A stretch of 64,000 nucleotides of DNA from Ziziphus jujuba (taxonomy: Eukaryota > Streptophyta > Magnoliopsida > Rosales > Rhamnaceae): the NCBI RefSeq assembly GCF_031755915.1, contig NC_083385.1, positions 13,847,001-13,911,000 on the forward strand. The letters are read 5' to 3'. Made by a program: the position numbers and the translations under genes. This document shows, in pieces, positions 13,938-25,816 of the stretch (position 1 is its first letter; each line of letters opens with the position of its first letter). The notes beneath the pieces were generated by a model that did no database searches, was not told the DNA's origin, and was given only the letters and a program-made list of their open reading frames with translations.

Positions 13938-15851
13938 CGTACAGTTCAAATTCCAATCCCTATTTTTTTTCTTTTTGTTTTCACAAAGAATAGCAGCTAT
14001 GGGAAGCAGAGAACATGTACATATAAATAAACATACAGATTCCAAAGCAAGAAGTATTGCAGAAAAGCACTACAAACTCATTGATGTTTCCTGGGTGATT
14101 CTACAGGAAATTGCAGCGACATTTCTACGAAGCTCTCTTTTTTTGAAAAATGAAAAGAAAAAAATAATAAAGTACTAAAGAAGTTGGGTGAGTCCGTTAG
14201 TGGACCTTTTTGGAAAAAACAAAAAAGTGAAAATAGATATTCGATAAATTAAACCTATTTTTGATCTAATATTTTTATTATTTTTTTTTTTCTCGCTGAT
14301 TCAGTTTCTGATTCGAAATAATAGCAAATGTTGTGGAGGAAGAAGAACGAGAAGAATGAATGAGGATCCGAATCAGTTGGCTTGGAAGCATAAGTTTTTA
14401 ACGGTCAAGCTTTTCATTTTTCTGGTAAGTCTTTAGGAGCGAAACGGACGGGGTCTTAGTCAACCCTTTTGTTGGATGATTTATTATTTGGTTTTTTTTT
14501 TTTTTTTAAATTTCAAAAAGTGAATATTAGATGGGATTTAATTTATTTTAATTTTATTAAAAAATGTTCACTTAAATGTCCTTTCAGAAAAAGACCGCTG
14601 TTATTTAATTAGTCCACACGGTCTCTACGCGGAGGGAGAAAGTGGGGGTCCCACTCGATGACGATGTATTAAAAGTAGAGTAAAAGGTTCCTTGTTCAAT
14701 TCTTTTTCAATTTTTCTTTTCTTCTTACTTGAATTCTTTCTTTGAATCTTAAGCTTTCAATCTCATTCTAACTTCTATGCTAAGATATAAGAGATACAAA
14801 ATTTTATAACAAATTATTTTTAGTTGTTTTCGTGGGGATAGCCCAGCTAATGACAAAATTATTATCATTTTTTTTTTTTTTATAAAGATTGAAAGTTTGA
14901 ATCTTTCATTCCAAAATTAAAGAAAATTTTAATTTTTAATTCAATATTTCAATGCTAATTTTGTACTTTTTTTATTTTCTGACAAAATTTTAAACGCTAA
15001 TTGATTGCACATTTTTATACTATATGAAAATTACAACACAATGAACCAATGTAACATATTAGAAAAAAAAAAAACTATTGTAAAAATATTTTACTAAGAT
15101 TTATATTTAATTTTTAAAAAAATTTTAAAAATCAATCTAATAATAAAATTATTGTTTCCTGTAACAAAAGAAGGAGATAATAAAAAACAGTTGAAATTAT
15201 CAAAAGTGCTATTGTTTATTATTAAACTAACATCATTTAGAAAGTAAATTAGTAGACTATTATAGACCATTCAAATTTTTATTTTTATTTTTTTAAAAAA
15301 AGTTGAAATTTTGAATTGGTGAAGGGCGAATTGTTCTCTCTCTATTTATATATTTATTTTAATAGGATCATTTTATATATTTGAAATATTTTTTGAATCT
15401 CTATTTATAAATATATTTTAATAGGAAAAGTTCTTTTGTTGTCTTGTCAAATGTTTAAAAAATGCATATACAACATGATAGAAAAAAAAAAAAATTTGAA
15501 TGTTCCCGCTTTCCTTCCATGAATAATAGCAACTCATAATGAATTCAATGCGAACATTCAAATTCAAATTCAAAAATGAGAAACACAAGAGCCTTGAGCC
15601 AAAAAAATGAGAAACACAAGAGCCATCATAAAACTCATAAAAATTCCATGAGTAGGTGCATGCTTTTTTACACTTTGAGTCAACTTTAGTTTTATTATTT
15701 TATTTGTTTGTCCACTTTCATGTGCACAACACGTCTTTTATTTGTAGAACACGTCTTGTAAATGGATCAAAAGCTTCGATGATATTTCATTGTTACGCAA
15801 TTCACACGGCTTCTTTTTAGTACGCGCTTTTTCTACTGATGCCTTTGTACT
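13938..15851. other. Intergenic region upstream of the ACA gene
   Basis: Should hold the ACA 5' leader and promoter in its first several hundred bases. Beyond that it is AT-rich with long T and A runs. A near-perfect direct repeat of about 20 bases with core ATGAGAAACACAAGAGCC occurs at 15573-15593 and 15604-15624. No further gene is visible. Confidence 0.4.
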
Positions 15852-16070
15852 TTAAAGCCGCTCCGTGAAGAAGAAGAAGATGATGACGGGTGGCCTCAAT
15901 AAATCCTTCAATCCCTTAAATAAGCCATCCGTATAGTCCGCGGTTAGAAAATTCTGCACAAGCTTCTCTACCTTACAGAGCAAGTTCGAGCAAGTTCTTG
16001 CTACATAAAGCTCCTGTTTCCTAAAACTATCATCATATCCAATTGCTTCTCGCTCTGCTGGCAAATTCAT
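15852..16070 (-). other. Unidentified 72-codon open stretch, possible gene fragment
   Basis: Reads MNLPAEREAIGYDDSFRKQE followed by YVARTCSNLLCKVEKLVQNF and ends in a hydrophobic phenylalanine run. The composition is more protein-like and less AT-driven than neighbouring open frames, which is why it is listed. I recognise no family, and no flanking exon or promoter could be linked to it. It may be a fragment of an old gene insertion or chance. Confidence 0.2.
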
Positions 16071-17295
16071 AAACTTTTATGGTCTTAGATTCTAAAAAAT
16101 ACTAAATGAACATATACTACAGTCCATTAGTGCAAAAAAATCATGTAAAAAAGTTCTAGTTGTAATATTAAAACAATTTTATATAATTACATCAAAGGGA
16201 ATGGAACAAATGTTAGGAGCTAGTTTTTCATCATATTTGTTTACAGGAGTTGTAGATTCAAATTTTAATAATCCCATTTTGCACTTTAGAGTAGACTCCA
16301 TTTGCCATCACACACTGTAGAGGAGAGAGATTGGAATAGCCGTGCATTAATAGGCCAAATGTTATATGGTTTTCATGAAAACTGTAAACAGCCATAAATA
16401 TTAATGATCCATAATTTCTAAATTTTTTAGCGCGATAATATCCACCAATAAACTCATTTTTTATTCATTAAAAAAAAAAACAATTTTATACAGTTCATAC
16501 CTATTAAATCTACTAAAATATACTTATATTCTTTTAAAACTTCAATTATTAAGTTTTCATTTTCCTTTTTTTTTTAAATATATTTTTAAAACTTCTCCAC
16601 TTAAAGCAGTAATCACCGCTTGTGTCTAACCACCTACGGCTTCCAAGGGAGTTACAGTAGACCCATGGCACTGCTACCACAAATAAGTTTTGCATTCTAT
16701 TTACTGTTAATTAATCAAATTAATTAATTTTACTTGAAAGATTGTCCACCACGTGAAAAGGAATACTAACAGCATTAAAAAGTTGGATCTGAATTTTTAG
16801 GGGGCATACACTGACTGTATACCAACCAGAAAACATCAGCCTTGAACTTTCTTTTTCTTTAATAAAAGAAAACAAAACAATGTTAAATTTTTTATGTTTT
16901 ATTTTTTAATGAAAGCCAACATAAAGGGAAAGTGGTGGTCTATGGATATACGAGAACCTATTGCATCATGCCATCAACTTGCTTTAATACTACTGCAGAA
17001 AGAAGAAGCACTATATATTATATGTAATTTGAAAAAGCAAAAGAAAAAAGAAAAAAAATATTTGGGTAATTAGAAAATATGAAACCGTATAGAATTTAAA
17101 TGAAATTGTGAAAAGAATTTATCAATCATATATTTGAGATAAATAATCCAAATGACAATCACAATTAATGATAACTTTGAAAGTCATATATTATCTTAAT
17201 TTATTTAAAAATAAAAAATAAAATTACCAACAAAAAGAAAATCTACAAGTAACACATTATTTTTCTAGAGTTTGCATGTTCTTTGAATATCTTTG

Positions 17296-17337
<42 letters not shown>

Positions 17338-17956
17338 GGTTTATATCTTTGGAGGTTGATATAACGTCTATTGGGATTCAGGAATTGCTAACACAGTCTC
17401 AAGACAAATACCATAGGCAGTCAATGAAGACGTCAAGGTCTTCTTCAACGTTTATAGTGCGTATTACATTTGGACACTCGTTGGCTATATCGTTATGTAA
17501 AACTGTGTTTAATTTCCATTTGAACCGACTAAAAAAGTCATTTTCACTCTCCGAATCACGAACAACGTCAAGACGTATAGACTCAATAAACATTTTTCAT
17601 CAACCTCTTTGAAATGACATTTTTAGGAAACTCAGCTCCATATATGCGACTGTCCATCTGTATCAAAGTTGAAACTTCCATACTCCGTATACCTGGTGTT
17701 CAAGACACACATTTATATAAATGAACATCATTGTTTTTTGTTATGACAATAATTTCTCAGTTCTTGCTGCTTTCTTTCTTTTTTTATTTTTTATTATTAT
17801 TATTATTATTTTTATTTTGCTTCAATAGCCTATTTATGAAGTACATTTGAATTCAAAATATATCATTGCCAAACAATTGCAAAAGTTGTCTTTTTACATT
17901 TTATCCATTGTCCGAAATCCATATATTCAATATATATAAGTATTTTTTTATTAGGT
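16071..17956. other. AT-rich intergenic region with a 38-base poly(T) run
   Basis: Mostly AT-rich non-coding DNA. A T run occupies about 17299-17336. A minus-strand gene remnant may lie at about 17399-17640 (separate entry). No intact gene is visible. Confidence 0.4.
17399..17640 (-). pseudogene. Possible frameshifted gene remnant of unknown family
   Basis: A minus-strand open stretch contains RLDVVRDSESENDFFSRF and then NVEEDLDVFIDCLWYLS, acidic and protein-like. Just upstream a second frame reads YGAEFPKNVISKRLMKN, which looks like the same protein before a frameshift. I do not recognise the family. No intact start or downstream exon is visible. Confidence 0.25.
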
Positions 17957-18226
17957 AAAATGGATGTTTCTTAGCAACGCCAGTTAGTTCAGATAGTTCA
18001 GCACCTGTTCTCCTTAAACAAGGTCTCAAGTTTGAGTTATGTGAATAGAAAAAATTGACATTGGGAGCAAAGCTGGGAGAGCTTTACATCCTTATGGTCC
18101 GACCCGGCTCGACCCGGATTAGTGGGGATCAGTGACCACCGGAAAGATAGAGTCTGTGGCTTAATGATCCCGGAAAAGATGGGATCCACCGAGGATCTAA
18201 GACCCAAAAAAAATGGATGTTTCTTA
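17957..18226 (+). mobile_element. tRNA-derived SINE with 17-bp target-site duplication (copy 1)
   Basis: The 17-base sequence AAAATGGATGTTTCTTA stands at 17957-17973 and again at 18210-18226, bracketing ~236 bp. The 5' part (AGTTAGTTCAGATAGTTCAG, then GGTCTCAAGTTTGAGTT) resembles the A and B boxes of a tRNA pol III promoter. The body contains TTATGGTCCGACCCGG and GGATTAGTGGGGATCAG, and the element ends in a short A run. These are the hallmarks of LINE-mobilised SINE insertion. A diverged copy of the same family lies at 39682-39935 in the opposite orientation. Confidence 0.85.
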
Positions 18227-20524
18227 CCTATAATTGTTGGATTTTTCTGTTTACAGGGGAAGGCTGGACAAACAGAAAATTGGCCGACTCATTTTTTTAT
18301 CTGTTTCAACTTAATTATTTGGAGCTAAAGCTAAAATCAAGCTAACATATTCGTTGATGTGTTGGTGAGCATTTCTCTTCCGTTCTCTCAGCACTAACTC
18401 ATCCAAATTTTCATGCTTCATCCAGCTTTATTCTGTATTTCCATTTTTCTTTGTTTGGCCGCGATTTGTTTTACCTTCCAAATGATTATATTTATCACCT
18501 TCTTCAATGAATCCAAACTGAAGAAACAAGTGAGTAAAGAGTAGAGAGAAGAAGAACCTAATATTGACGTAGAAGTAGAAATTAGGAGATGGAAGAACAG
18601 GGGATGCACAATTCTTTATTTATTTATTTTTTTTATTTTTTTTACAGTTTAGTTCGGGATTCTCTATGATCTTGGATGAATTGAAGCGAACATCCTAATT
18701 TGGTCATATAAAATTTGGATTTCAAATAAAACGAAAACTAATATAACATGTAGAAAAAAAAAAAAAATCTAACAATCATATAAATCCACAAAAGTTTGCA
18801 CTTTATTTTTTTTAAATATAGTAACTCCATTTTTTTAATTTTTAAAATTTAAATAATAAATTTCAATTGGTTAACATTTTTCACAATTTAATTGATTGGA
18901 ATGTTAATGGTGCAACTAAAATAAACTTTTTTTTAGCTACTAAACTAAATTATAAACGGGTTATACAAAAAGAACTATTATATAAAATGAATGTTATTTA
19001 AAATCTAATTTTATATGCATATGAACAAAATTTATAACTACTAGGATGTATCATCAATTTATCCAAGATTATATAGAATCCCTTCTCAATTTAACGAAAC
19101 CCAATTTTAAACAATAGTGTTTTTTCAAATATATATATATATACATAAATATACTGAGGTTGCTATCTAGGAATTCTAAATTTGAATAAAATTTAAAATT
19201 TCAATATTGATGTTGAATCTCATGATCAAGATTATATTTAGATTAGTTTAAAAAAAAAAAAAAAGGTTATAATTAAGTTCTTAAAAAATTCACGTGATCT
19301 CATTCTATTCTCTTTCACTCACTTTAGATCTCTCCACTGTTTCATCTTCCTCCAAAATGATGCCATCGTCAATTAAACTTCATTGGCTTGCAATAATCCT
19401 AAACAAAAAGTTTCATATATGTCTACTTCTCATCATATGATTTTATATCTAAAATAACAATTCTAAAGAGTGATGATTAAATATACTTTATATAATTAAT
19501 GTGAAAGTTTTTTTTTTTTTTTTTGGAACATTTACGTATTCAGGATACATATCCAACCATAGGGGCAAAAACACAATCCGATAATCTTAATCGGTTCTTA
19601 TCAGAATGGATTATAGAGTTTTAACTATACTGTACTTTTGGTCAATAGTAATATGGAAGGTGATAGATTTGTGAACATTTGACAGAAGAAGAGAAAGGAA
19701 AAGGAAAAATAGAGTGAAAGCATGTAAAAGGGACAACGGGCGTAGAAGATGGAAACAAAGAAAAGAAAGAGGCAAAGTACTTCAGCAAAGATTATAAGCG
19801 GGAGAGCTAAGGGCCTAGGTTGAGACTGAGCCGTCCTTACCCACCACTTGTTTCTCTTCCAACCCACCACCTCCTCCACTTTCTCTTCATTCTTGCAACT
19901 TCAATTAGATTCAAATGTTTGGAAAATACCCAACCTTTATATCATATATAGTCATGCTGCAAAAGGGGACTTTTTGCTACTAAGAATGGTGTCTCCATTT
20001 ATGAGGTACCGGTCTGGATCAGTGGCTGTAGAGGGACGAAGGCATCGAATTTTTGAAGAAGAGAAAACAGTTGAGAGGTTTGAGGCATTGAGAGAGAAAA
20101 GGAAAATAAGAGGTCACGTGATGTCTAAAATCTAATTCTAATCTTGACCGTCAGGGAGAATCCAACAGTTAATTTTAAACTCCTGGATATTAGTATGATA
20201 CAGAATTCCTGGATAAAAACTTCACTGTACGTACATATATATATATATATATAAAAGAACAGAGTTACAATGGAGATTTTCTAATAATATAATCAACTTT
20301 CCACTTTCAACAAGAAAAAATGAGATTTTTCTTACAATATAAATACAATCAACTTTCCACTTTCAACTTTCAAGAAGAAAAATATAACCTATTTTTCTTT
20401 CCTCTTTTTTCTACTACACTTTATCTTAGCCTACGGCTGAGTAAAGGTATCTCTCCTACCACACGCTGCAACAAACAGGTTAGCTACATTTTTTCCCATA
20501 TCTTGTTAGAAAACTGCATTTCAT
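18227..20524. other. Left part of the duplicated block, downstream of truncated ACA copy B
   Basis: AT-rich. About 18890-19116 is diverged but recognisably homologous to 24405-24600. The stretch 19117-20380 has no clear counterpart in the other block copy and may be an insertion. It contains a small open frame at 19986-20135. The pattern CAACTTTCCACTTTCAAC occurs twice, near 20293 and 20348. No intact gene is visible. Confidence 0.45.
19986..20135 (+). other. Unidentified 49-codon open frame
   Basis: Begins MVSPFMRYRSGSVAVEGRRH and continues as a charged, probably helical stretch (EEEKTVERFEALREKRK). It is preceded by a pyrimidine-rich leader. The composition is more protein-like than the surroundings, but the frame is short, the family is unknown and no splice partners were found. 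Confidence 0.2.
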
Positions 20525-22393
20525 TCAGATATAAGTCATAACTGCAAGAGCAAAGAGTTCCGACACTTCAAACGCATCTTCAGACCGCAGTCTATGACCA
20601 AACAATCCTGTCAACAAAACCGCACAAGTCACAGAGGCACAGAAAAGACGTTTTTTCCCAATAATGTTTGCCACTTCAATCAACTTCAACTGCCAGGGAA
20701 CTTCATCAGCTCCACCTTCCGTTAGTTTATTACCCAATTGGGTCCTCATTCCAACTGCAGTAACCATCATCTTGTTGCATAATCCATATTGGAGTTTTGC
20801 TCCATGAAGAACAGTTCCAGAAAGAAGGAAAGGTTTTTGGGGATTTACCATAACCAGCTCACTCTTACCAGTTAAACTGGATTCATCGATTAGCATAGAG
20901 AACCCAGAAACAAATAGTCCATCTGCAGGAACTAGGTCTCCAATAGATAGATGCACAATATCGCCCGGAACCAAGTCACATCCTGAAATTTTCTTCTCGT
21001 ATCCATTTCTTGTAACCATAGTATCAATATTCTTTGTCTGCTTGGACCTTAATGATTGGCCATAACCTTTTATCGCTCTGCCAAAGACAACCAACAAGAT
21101 GCATGCAACAGCTCTGAGGCCATCATCCGCCCCCCTTGGCCATCCTTCCGTTGCTATGCCAACTAGCAAAGACACAAAAGCACACAATCCCAGGATCCTA
21201 AAAGTCATGTCTTGAAGGGCTTTCCGAACAAACACCCCTACACCCTGAGGTTCATTACCTGAAAATTTATTGATACCATAAATCTCTTGTCTGTGCTTCC
21301 CTAAATCATGATCATCAGCAAGCCCATTTTCAATTGATGTGGAAAGCTTTTTCGCAATTCCAGCCACCCCACCATGAAATTGGAGCTTCTTTGTATCATG
21401 CTTTTTGACAATGGATGCCAATTCATCAGCACAAATCTGAAAGCCTGCAGCTTCAACTTCCCCAGGTACAGTGTACTCACTTGGCTGCGCACCTGCACAC
21501 ATCGAATGAGTCACTGGAAAGAAGTTACATATAAAATACAGTTTATCTTAATGCCAAAGAAGCTAATCGTACCTTGAAGAAATTGCAATGCAGCTTTTGA
21601 AACCAAAACAGCAATCCGTAACTTCTCCTATAATGTTCCAAACAAAAAGAAAATCAGTACTCTAGACAAAAGATCAGCATATGAAATTCAGGTACAATAA
21701 TTACACAGCCAAAATAAAAAAAATCATTGCCAATCATTAGTATTCTACTGATTCACTTGCCAGTACAAGTAGCATTTTGTATAGCTGAAAATTAGTTTGT
21801 TTAAAATCTGTTTAAGCGCATGCTCTGTTAGTTCCTTACTAGCAGTGATACAAAATAGAAATACTAGGAACCCATATATGATTATATCTAACACATTATT
21901 TGAGCTTAATAATTGTGAAAACTTCTTAAAAAGAGAAAAAAAAATAAAATAAAAAAATTGGGTTACAGAATTACAGAATCGATTACTATGATATAGATCT
22001 AACACATTATTTGAGTTTAACAAAAAAGGGTTTACATGTTAGATAAAAGAAATGACAAACTAATCAACTCGATTACTACGCTATAGAGCTAGGAGATCGT
22101 ACAACAAGTAACACCGAAAAACCCATAGCGATAAACTCCGATTCCCGACTTAATTAATCAACATTAATTGGCAAGAAGCCATTTGGAAAGAGAGTTAAAT
22201 AAAAAAAAACCTGACTGGAGCGGCGGATAGCAGCTTGTTCGTCGCGCTGGCAAAGATTGGAGGTGAAGCGAAACCTTCTCCTAGGGTTCTTCACAATGCT
22301 ACATGCCTTCCTCCATCTCTGAAGCGCCTCCGACGACGGCGAGTACTCTTCCTTCATTTCTCCCCCAAAATTCTCACTCAAATAGCTCTCCAT
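20525..22393 (-). pseudogene. Truncated ACA-like Ca2+-ATPase, copy B (exons 1-3 only)
   Basis: Exons in coding order 22393-22211, 21627-21573 and 21492-20525 splice in phase to a 401-codon open frame. It retains the calmodulin/autoinhibitory leader (SEALQRWRKACSIVKNPRRR), M1-M2, the actuator domain and M3. ACA homology ends in M4 at ELFALAV, and the frame stops six codons later. PEGL, DKTGT, the nucleotide-binding domain and M5-M10 are absent, so it cannot pump Ca2+. The actuator loop reads TGKS (~287-290) instead of TGES. Splice sites and frame are otherwise intact. It may be a young pseudogene or a short regulatory protein, and expression is unknown. Confidence 0.85.
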
Positions 22394-24600
22394 CTTCCAC
22401 TTTTGTTTGCTGAAAGTTACAGGATCGCCAATGGATTATCTTTGTCTCCAATCGATGACTTTTTATGGGGGAGGAAAGGGGGTTTTAGAGAATCCGTTTC
22501 TTCTGTAATTATTTATTTTATTTATTTTTGGATTACCACAACAATTTTTAATCGAAGGGTAGGGGACGAAGAATCTCCAACTCACCACTCTCACAAGTAT
22601 GAACACGAGTGTGACTAGTAAAGGTACAGGCAAGCTTTGCCCATGGAAAGAATGAAGGTTGTGAATTTTGTGCTCGGCCCATTACGTAATTTTTTTATTT
22701 TTTTATTTTTATTTTTTGTTTTTTTTTCGTATGTACCTCCCAGTCACATTTTATTTTGTTACTGAGCAAGCAGATGCATTTGAAATTATTAATTAATACT
22801 TATTACATTTACAATAAAATTGAATCCAGTGTAATATATGAATTTGTAGAATGAGCTAAATTAAATGAACAATTATTAGAACAAAGCACAACTAAAATCA
22901 CAATTTATTTCATTTTTTTATTTGGTTCCGCATTAAATTAATTTAATAAACAATATTGGAGTTAATAGTTATTCATTGAATTAAAATAATAATAATAATA
23001 AGTATATGTAACCATAGGTATAATTGATTTTTAAAATAATGAAGAATGATTGGAGTTCCTGAGAGGAGTCAGTTGTAGAGATGAATTGGCGGGCAAATCT
23101 CCCTTGGCAGTGAGCTTAATTATTCTTATTTGCCTTGCCAACTGTCAAATGCCAAAGAAATAATTGCCCTGTCTCATGTTTATTAAGCTTTGTTAATCAC
23201 ACAATGTTGATGGTTCATATGATTATATAGGCGATGAAAAAGCTCTGGAATTAGCCATGCAAAATAGGATATTCTCTATAGGATATTTTTTTATTATTAT
23301 TATTATTATTTTGAAATGAGTCCTCTTATTCATTTTATGGAAATCAAATATAACCATTAAAAAACAAAATATATATATATATATATATATTAAACTTTTG
23401 AGTTTTACTATTTTATCATTGCTGGTGGTAACCATTTATGAATTTGTGACATAAAAATTGTTAATTTGTTACATTTAATTATATATATGTATGTTTTAAT
23501 TTTTTAAACTAAAAGTCTAATATAAAAAAATAAATTTTTTTAAACATCCAATTTAACTATCACATGGCATGTGAATTCCAATTGTGACAAATAACATCTT
23601 TTAAACATTTTATTATCATAGACAATATCTACTCCAAATGATATATATAACAAATATATGAGAGGCTTATTTATATCTAAAATTTTACTAGATCTTCTTT
23701 GACCATGTAGCACTTAATTTTAATCTTCAGTTAGCTTACTATACTCAGCATTTGAGTCAATTATGATTTCTGAAAATGCAAGCAACGATGTCAAGTTGTC
23801 AATGACAAACAATCAGAATGGAGCTAAGTTTATGCTACATATGATTGTTTTATATTATGGGATGCTTATACCAATAAAAGAATTTACATTTTTCGTTGCT
23901 TTTTATTTTTAATAATCCATTTTCTTTTGCTTTTTATTATTTTGTATATAATAAATTCAATGATCAGAACATTTTTAATCAAAACTTTTATTAGAAATTG
24001 CCGCATTAGTCATTGCTAATGGAATGTTTTAGGGCTTTTTGTTAAACTGGTAAATTAAAGTAATACAATAATAATATAAAAGTCCATAAATTTATTGATT
24101 CGATATAACAATATAGTAAAAAAATAATTGAAAGAAAATGAAAATTAGGTGCGATTTAGTAACTTAGTTGGTTTTTGTTACCAGTATAATATGGATATGT
24201 TACTTGAAATATAATAATTCCAGTTCTCTTTTTGATCAATAAATAATAATATTCAAATGAAACAGATAACTTTAATGGTTGAATATTTTTATTTATACCT
24301 ATAAAAATACGAATTTGAATCATAAAAAAGAAAAATTTTAAATAGGTTGTAATTAGATGAATTGTTCAAAAATTAAAATAATAGTAATAATAATAATAAT
24401 CCGCTTTAATCGATTGAAGTGTTAAAGTTGCAACTAACTAAAATATAAATGGGTCATAAAAATTTAAAGAAAAAATAGAATACAAATGGATGCAATTTAA
24501 AATCTAATACTATAAATGGTATAAAATTTTATAACTAGATTTTTACATCATTTTATCCAAGTTGTATTACAAAGAATCCCAAATCTATTTAACAAATTTA
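22394..24600. other. 5' flank of copy B and homologous spacer
   Basis: The first few hundred bases should be the copy B leader and promoter. About 22780-23640 matches 30830-31810 closely, including the shared strings GGCGGGCAAATCTCC, GTTGATG and CATATGATTATATAGGCGATGAA. Weaker similarity continues to ~24050 against ~32470. A (TA)n run lies near 23371-23390. About 24405-24600 is similar to 18890-19116, marking the start of the second block. No gene is visible. Confidence 0.5.
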
Positions 24601-25816
24601 AAAGGCATATTCAATCTAGTTTTTAAATAACTTTTATTAGCTTTTTTAAGTGATTAAATTTTGCAATTTTATAAAATTATAGAAAACTCTTACTGACTTT
24701 TATAAATTTCATTTTAAACTCTTACTGACTTTTATAAATTTCATGTTAAGGTGTTGTAATAGATATTTATAAATTTTGATTGACTTCTAAATATAATATA
24801 AAATTTACAATAACAAAATTATATTTTCTTGTTATTATAAAAATATTATTCTTAAAAGGTAGAAAGAAATTATAAATTATCTTAAAAATGAAAAATTAGT
24901 TATAAAAATATCAGTGAAAGTTCATAGAGATAAAAATTCATTTTACTTTTTGTACATGCTAAGCATAAGTATAAAAAAATAATAATAATTAGTACAAGTA
25001 GCTGGCCATTTGCCCAAATCACAAATTCATTATACTACGGTTTGTATGTATATACAATAGTCAATTATTTCCTTAAAATAAAAAAAATAAAAAAACAACA
25101 ATGCTTGTTTGTTTAAGAACATATAATAAAGAAAAAAAAAATAGGACACAAAGAATTACCACAGACTATAAATTCGAACATTTTTTAGATAAAGCCGAAT
25201 TAGAACTTTAGAAAGATAAAGTAAAATAAAATAAAAACAGCATGAAGAAAATTAATGAATAAAAATGATGTAAGTGTGAAGTGTACATATTTATTTGATA
25301 AAGTAAATGAAACAAAGTATTATTAATTATTTATTAATATTTTCGTATTTATTTATACCAGTATGAAAATGAGGAAGAAAACTTGGGCGCATTCTCAAGT
25401 CTTTATAAGTTTTTAAAGTTGGAAGGAAGGCAAAATGCGTGAAATGTTAAATGTTTTGAAAAATCTACAAATATTTTGGAGGTGAGTAGGAAAGAATTTG
25501 TAAAATAAATATTTCCATTTTTTAATCAAAAGTCTAAAAAGTCTAACCCTTTAAAAGTGAATAAAAATCATTGACAATTTGAATATCCTGACTTTTACTG
25601 ATTTTTAAAAGCTTTTGATTGAATATAAAAGCTTTTGATTGAATATACAATGATTTTGAAATAGACATTTTAAATGTCATTAAAATTTATATTGAATATC
25701 CTTAATTTTTAATTTTTATAGAGTTTTTGAAAGTCTATATCAAATACATTAACCTTTTTAATTCCACAAAAATCTATAAATATACTTCAAAATCAAGATT
25801 GAATACAACCTTCTTA
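24598..25816. mobile_element. ~1.2-kb terminal-inverted-repeat element with TTA target duplication
   Basis: The left end (AAAGGCATATTCAATCTAG) and the reverse complement of the right end (GAAGGTTGTATTCAATCTTG) form imperfect inverted repeats, flanked by TTA at 24598-24600 and 25814-25816. The homologous position in the other block copy (about 19098-19116) lacks the element and has a single TTA before AACAATAGTG, a related empty site. A TTA duplication suits the PIF/Harbinger (Tourist-like) class. No transposase is visible. Internal tandem repeats lie near 24689-24745 (33-bp unit) and 25605-25645 (20-bp unit). Confidence 0.75.

Noticed and set aside
17283..17612. 109-codon plus-strand frame starting in a poly(T) run
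   Set aside because: Its start is a phenylalanine run created by poly(T). The minus strand of the same stretch is the more protein-like reading.
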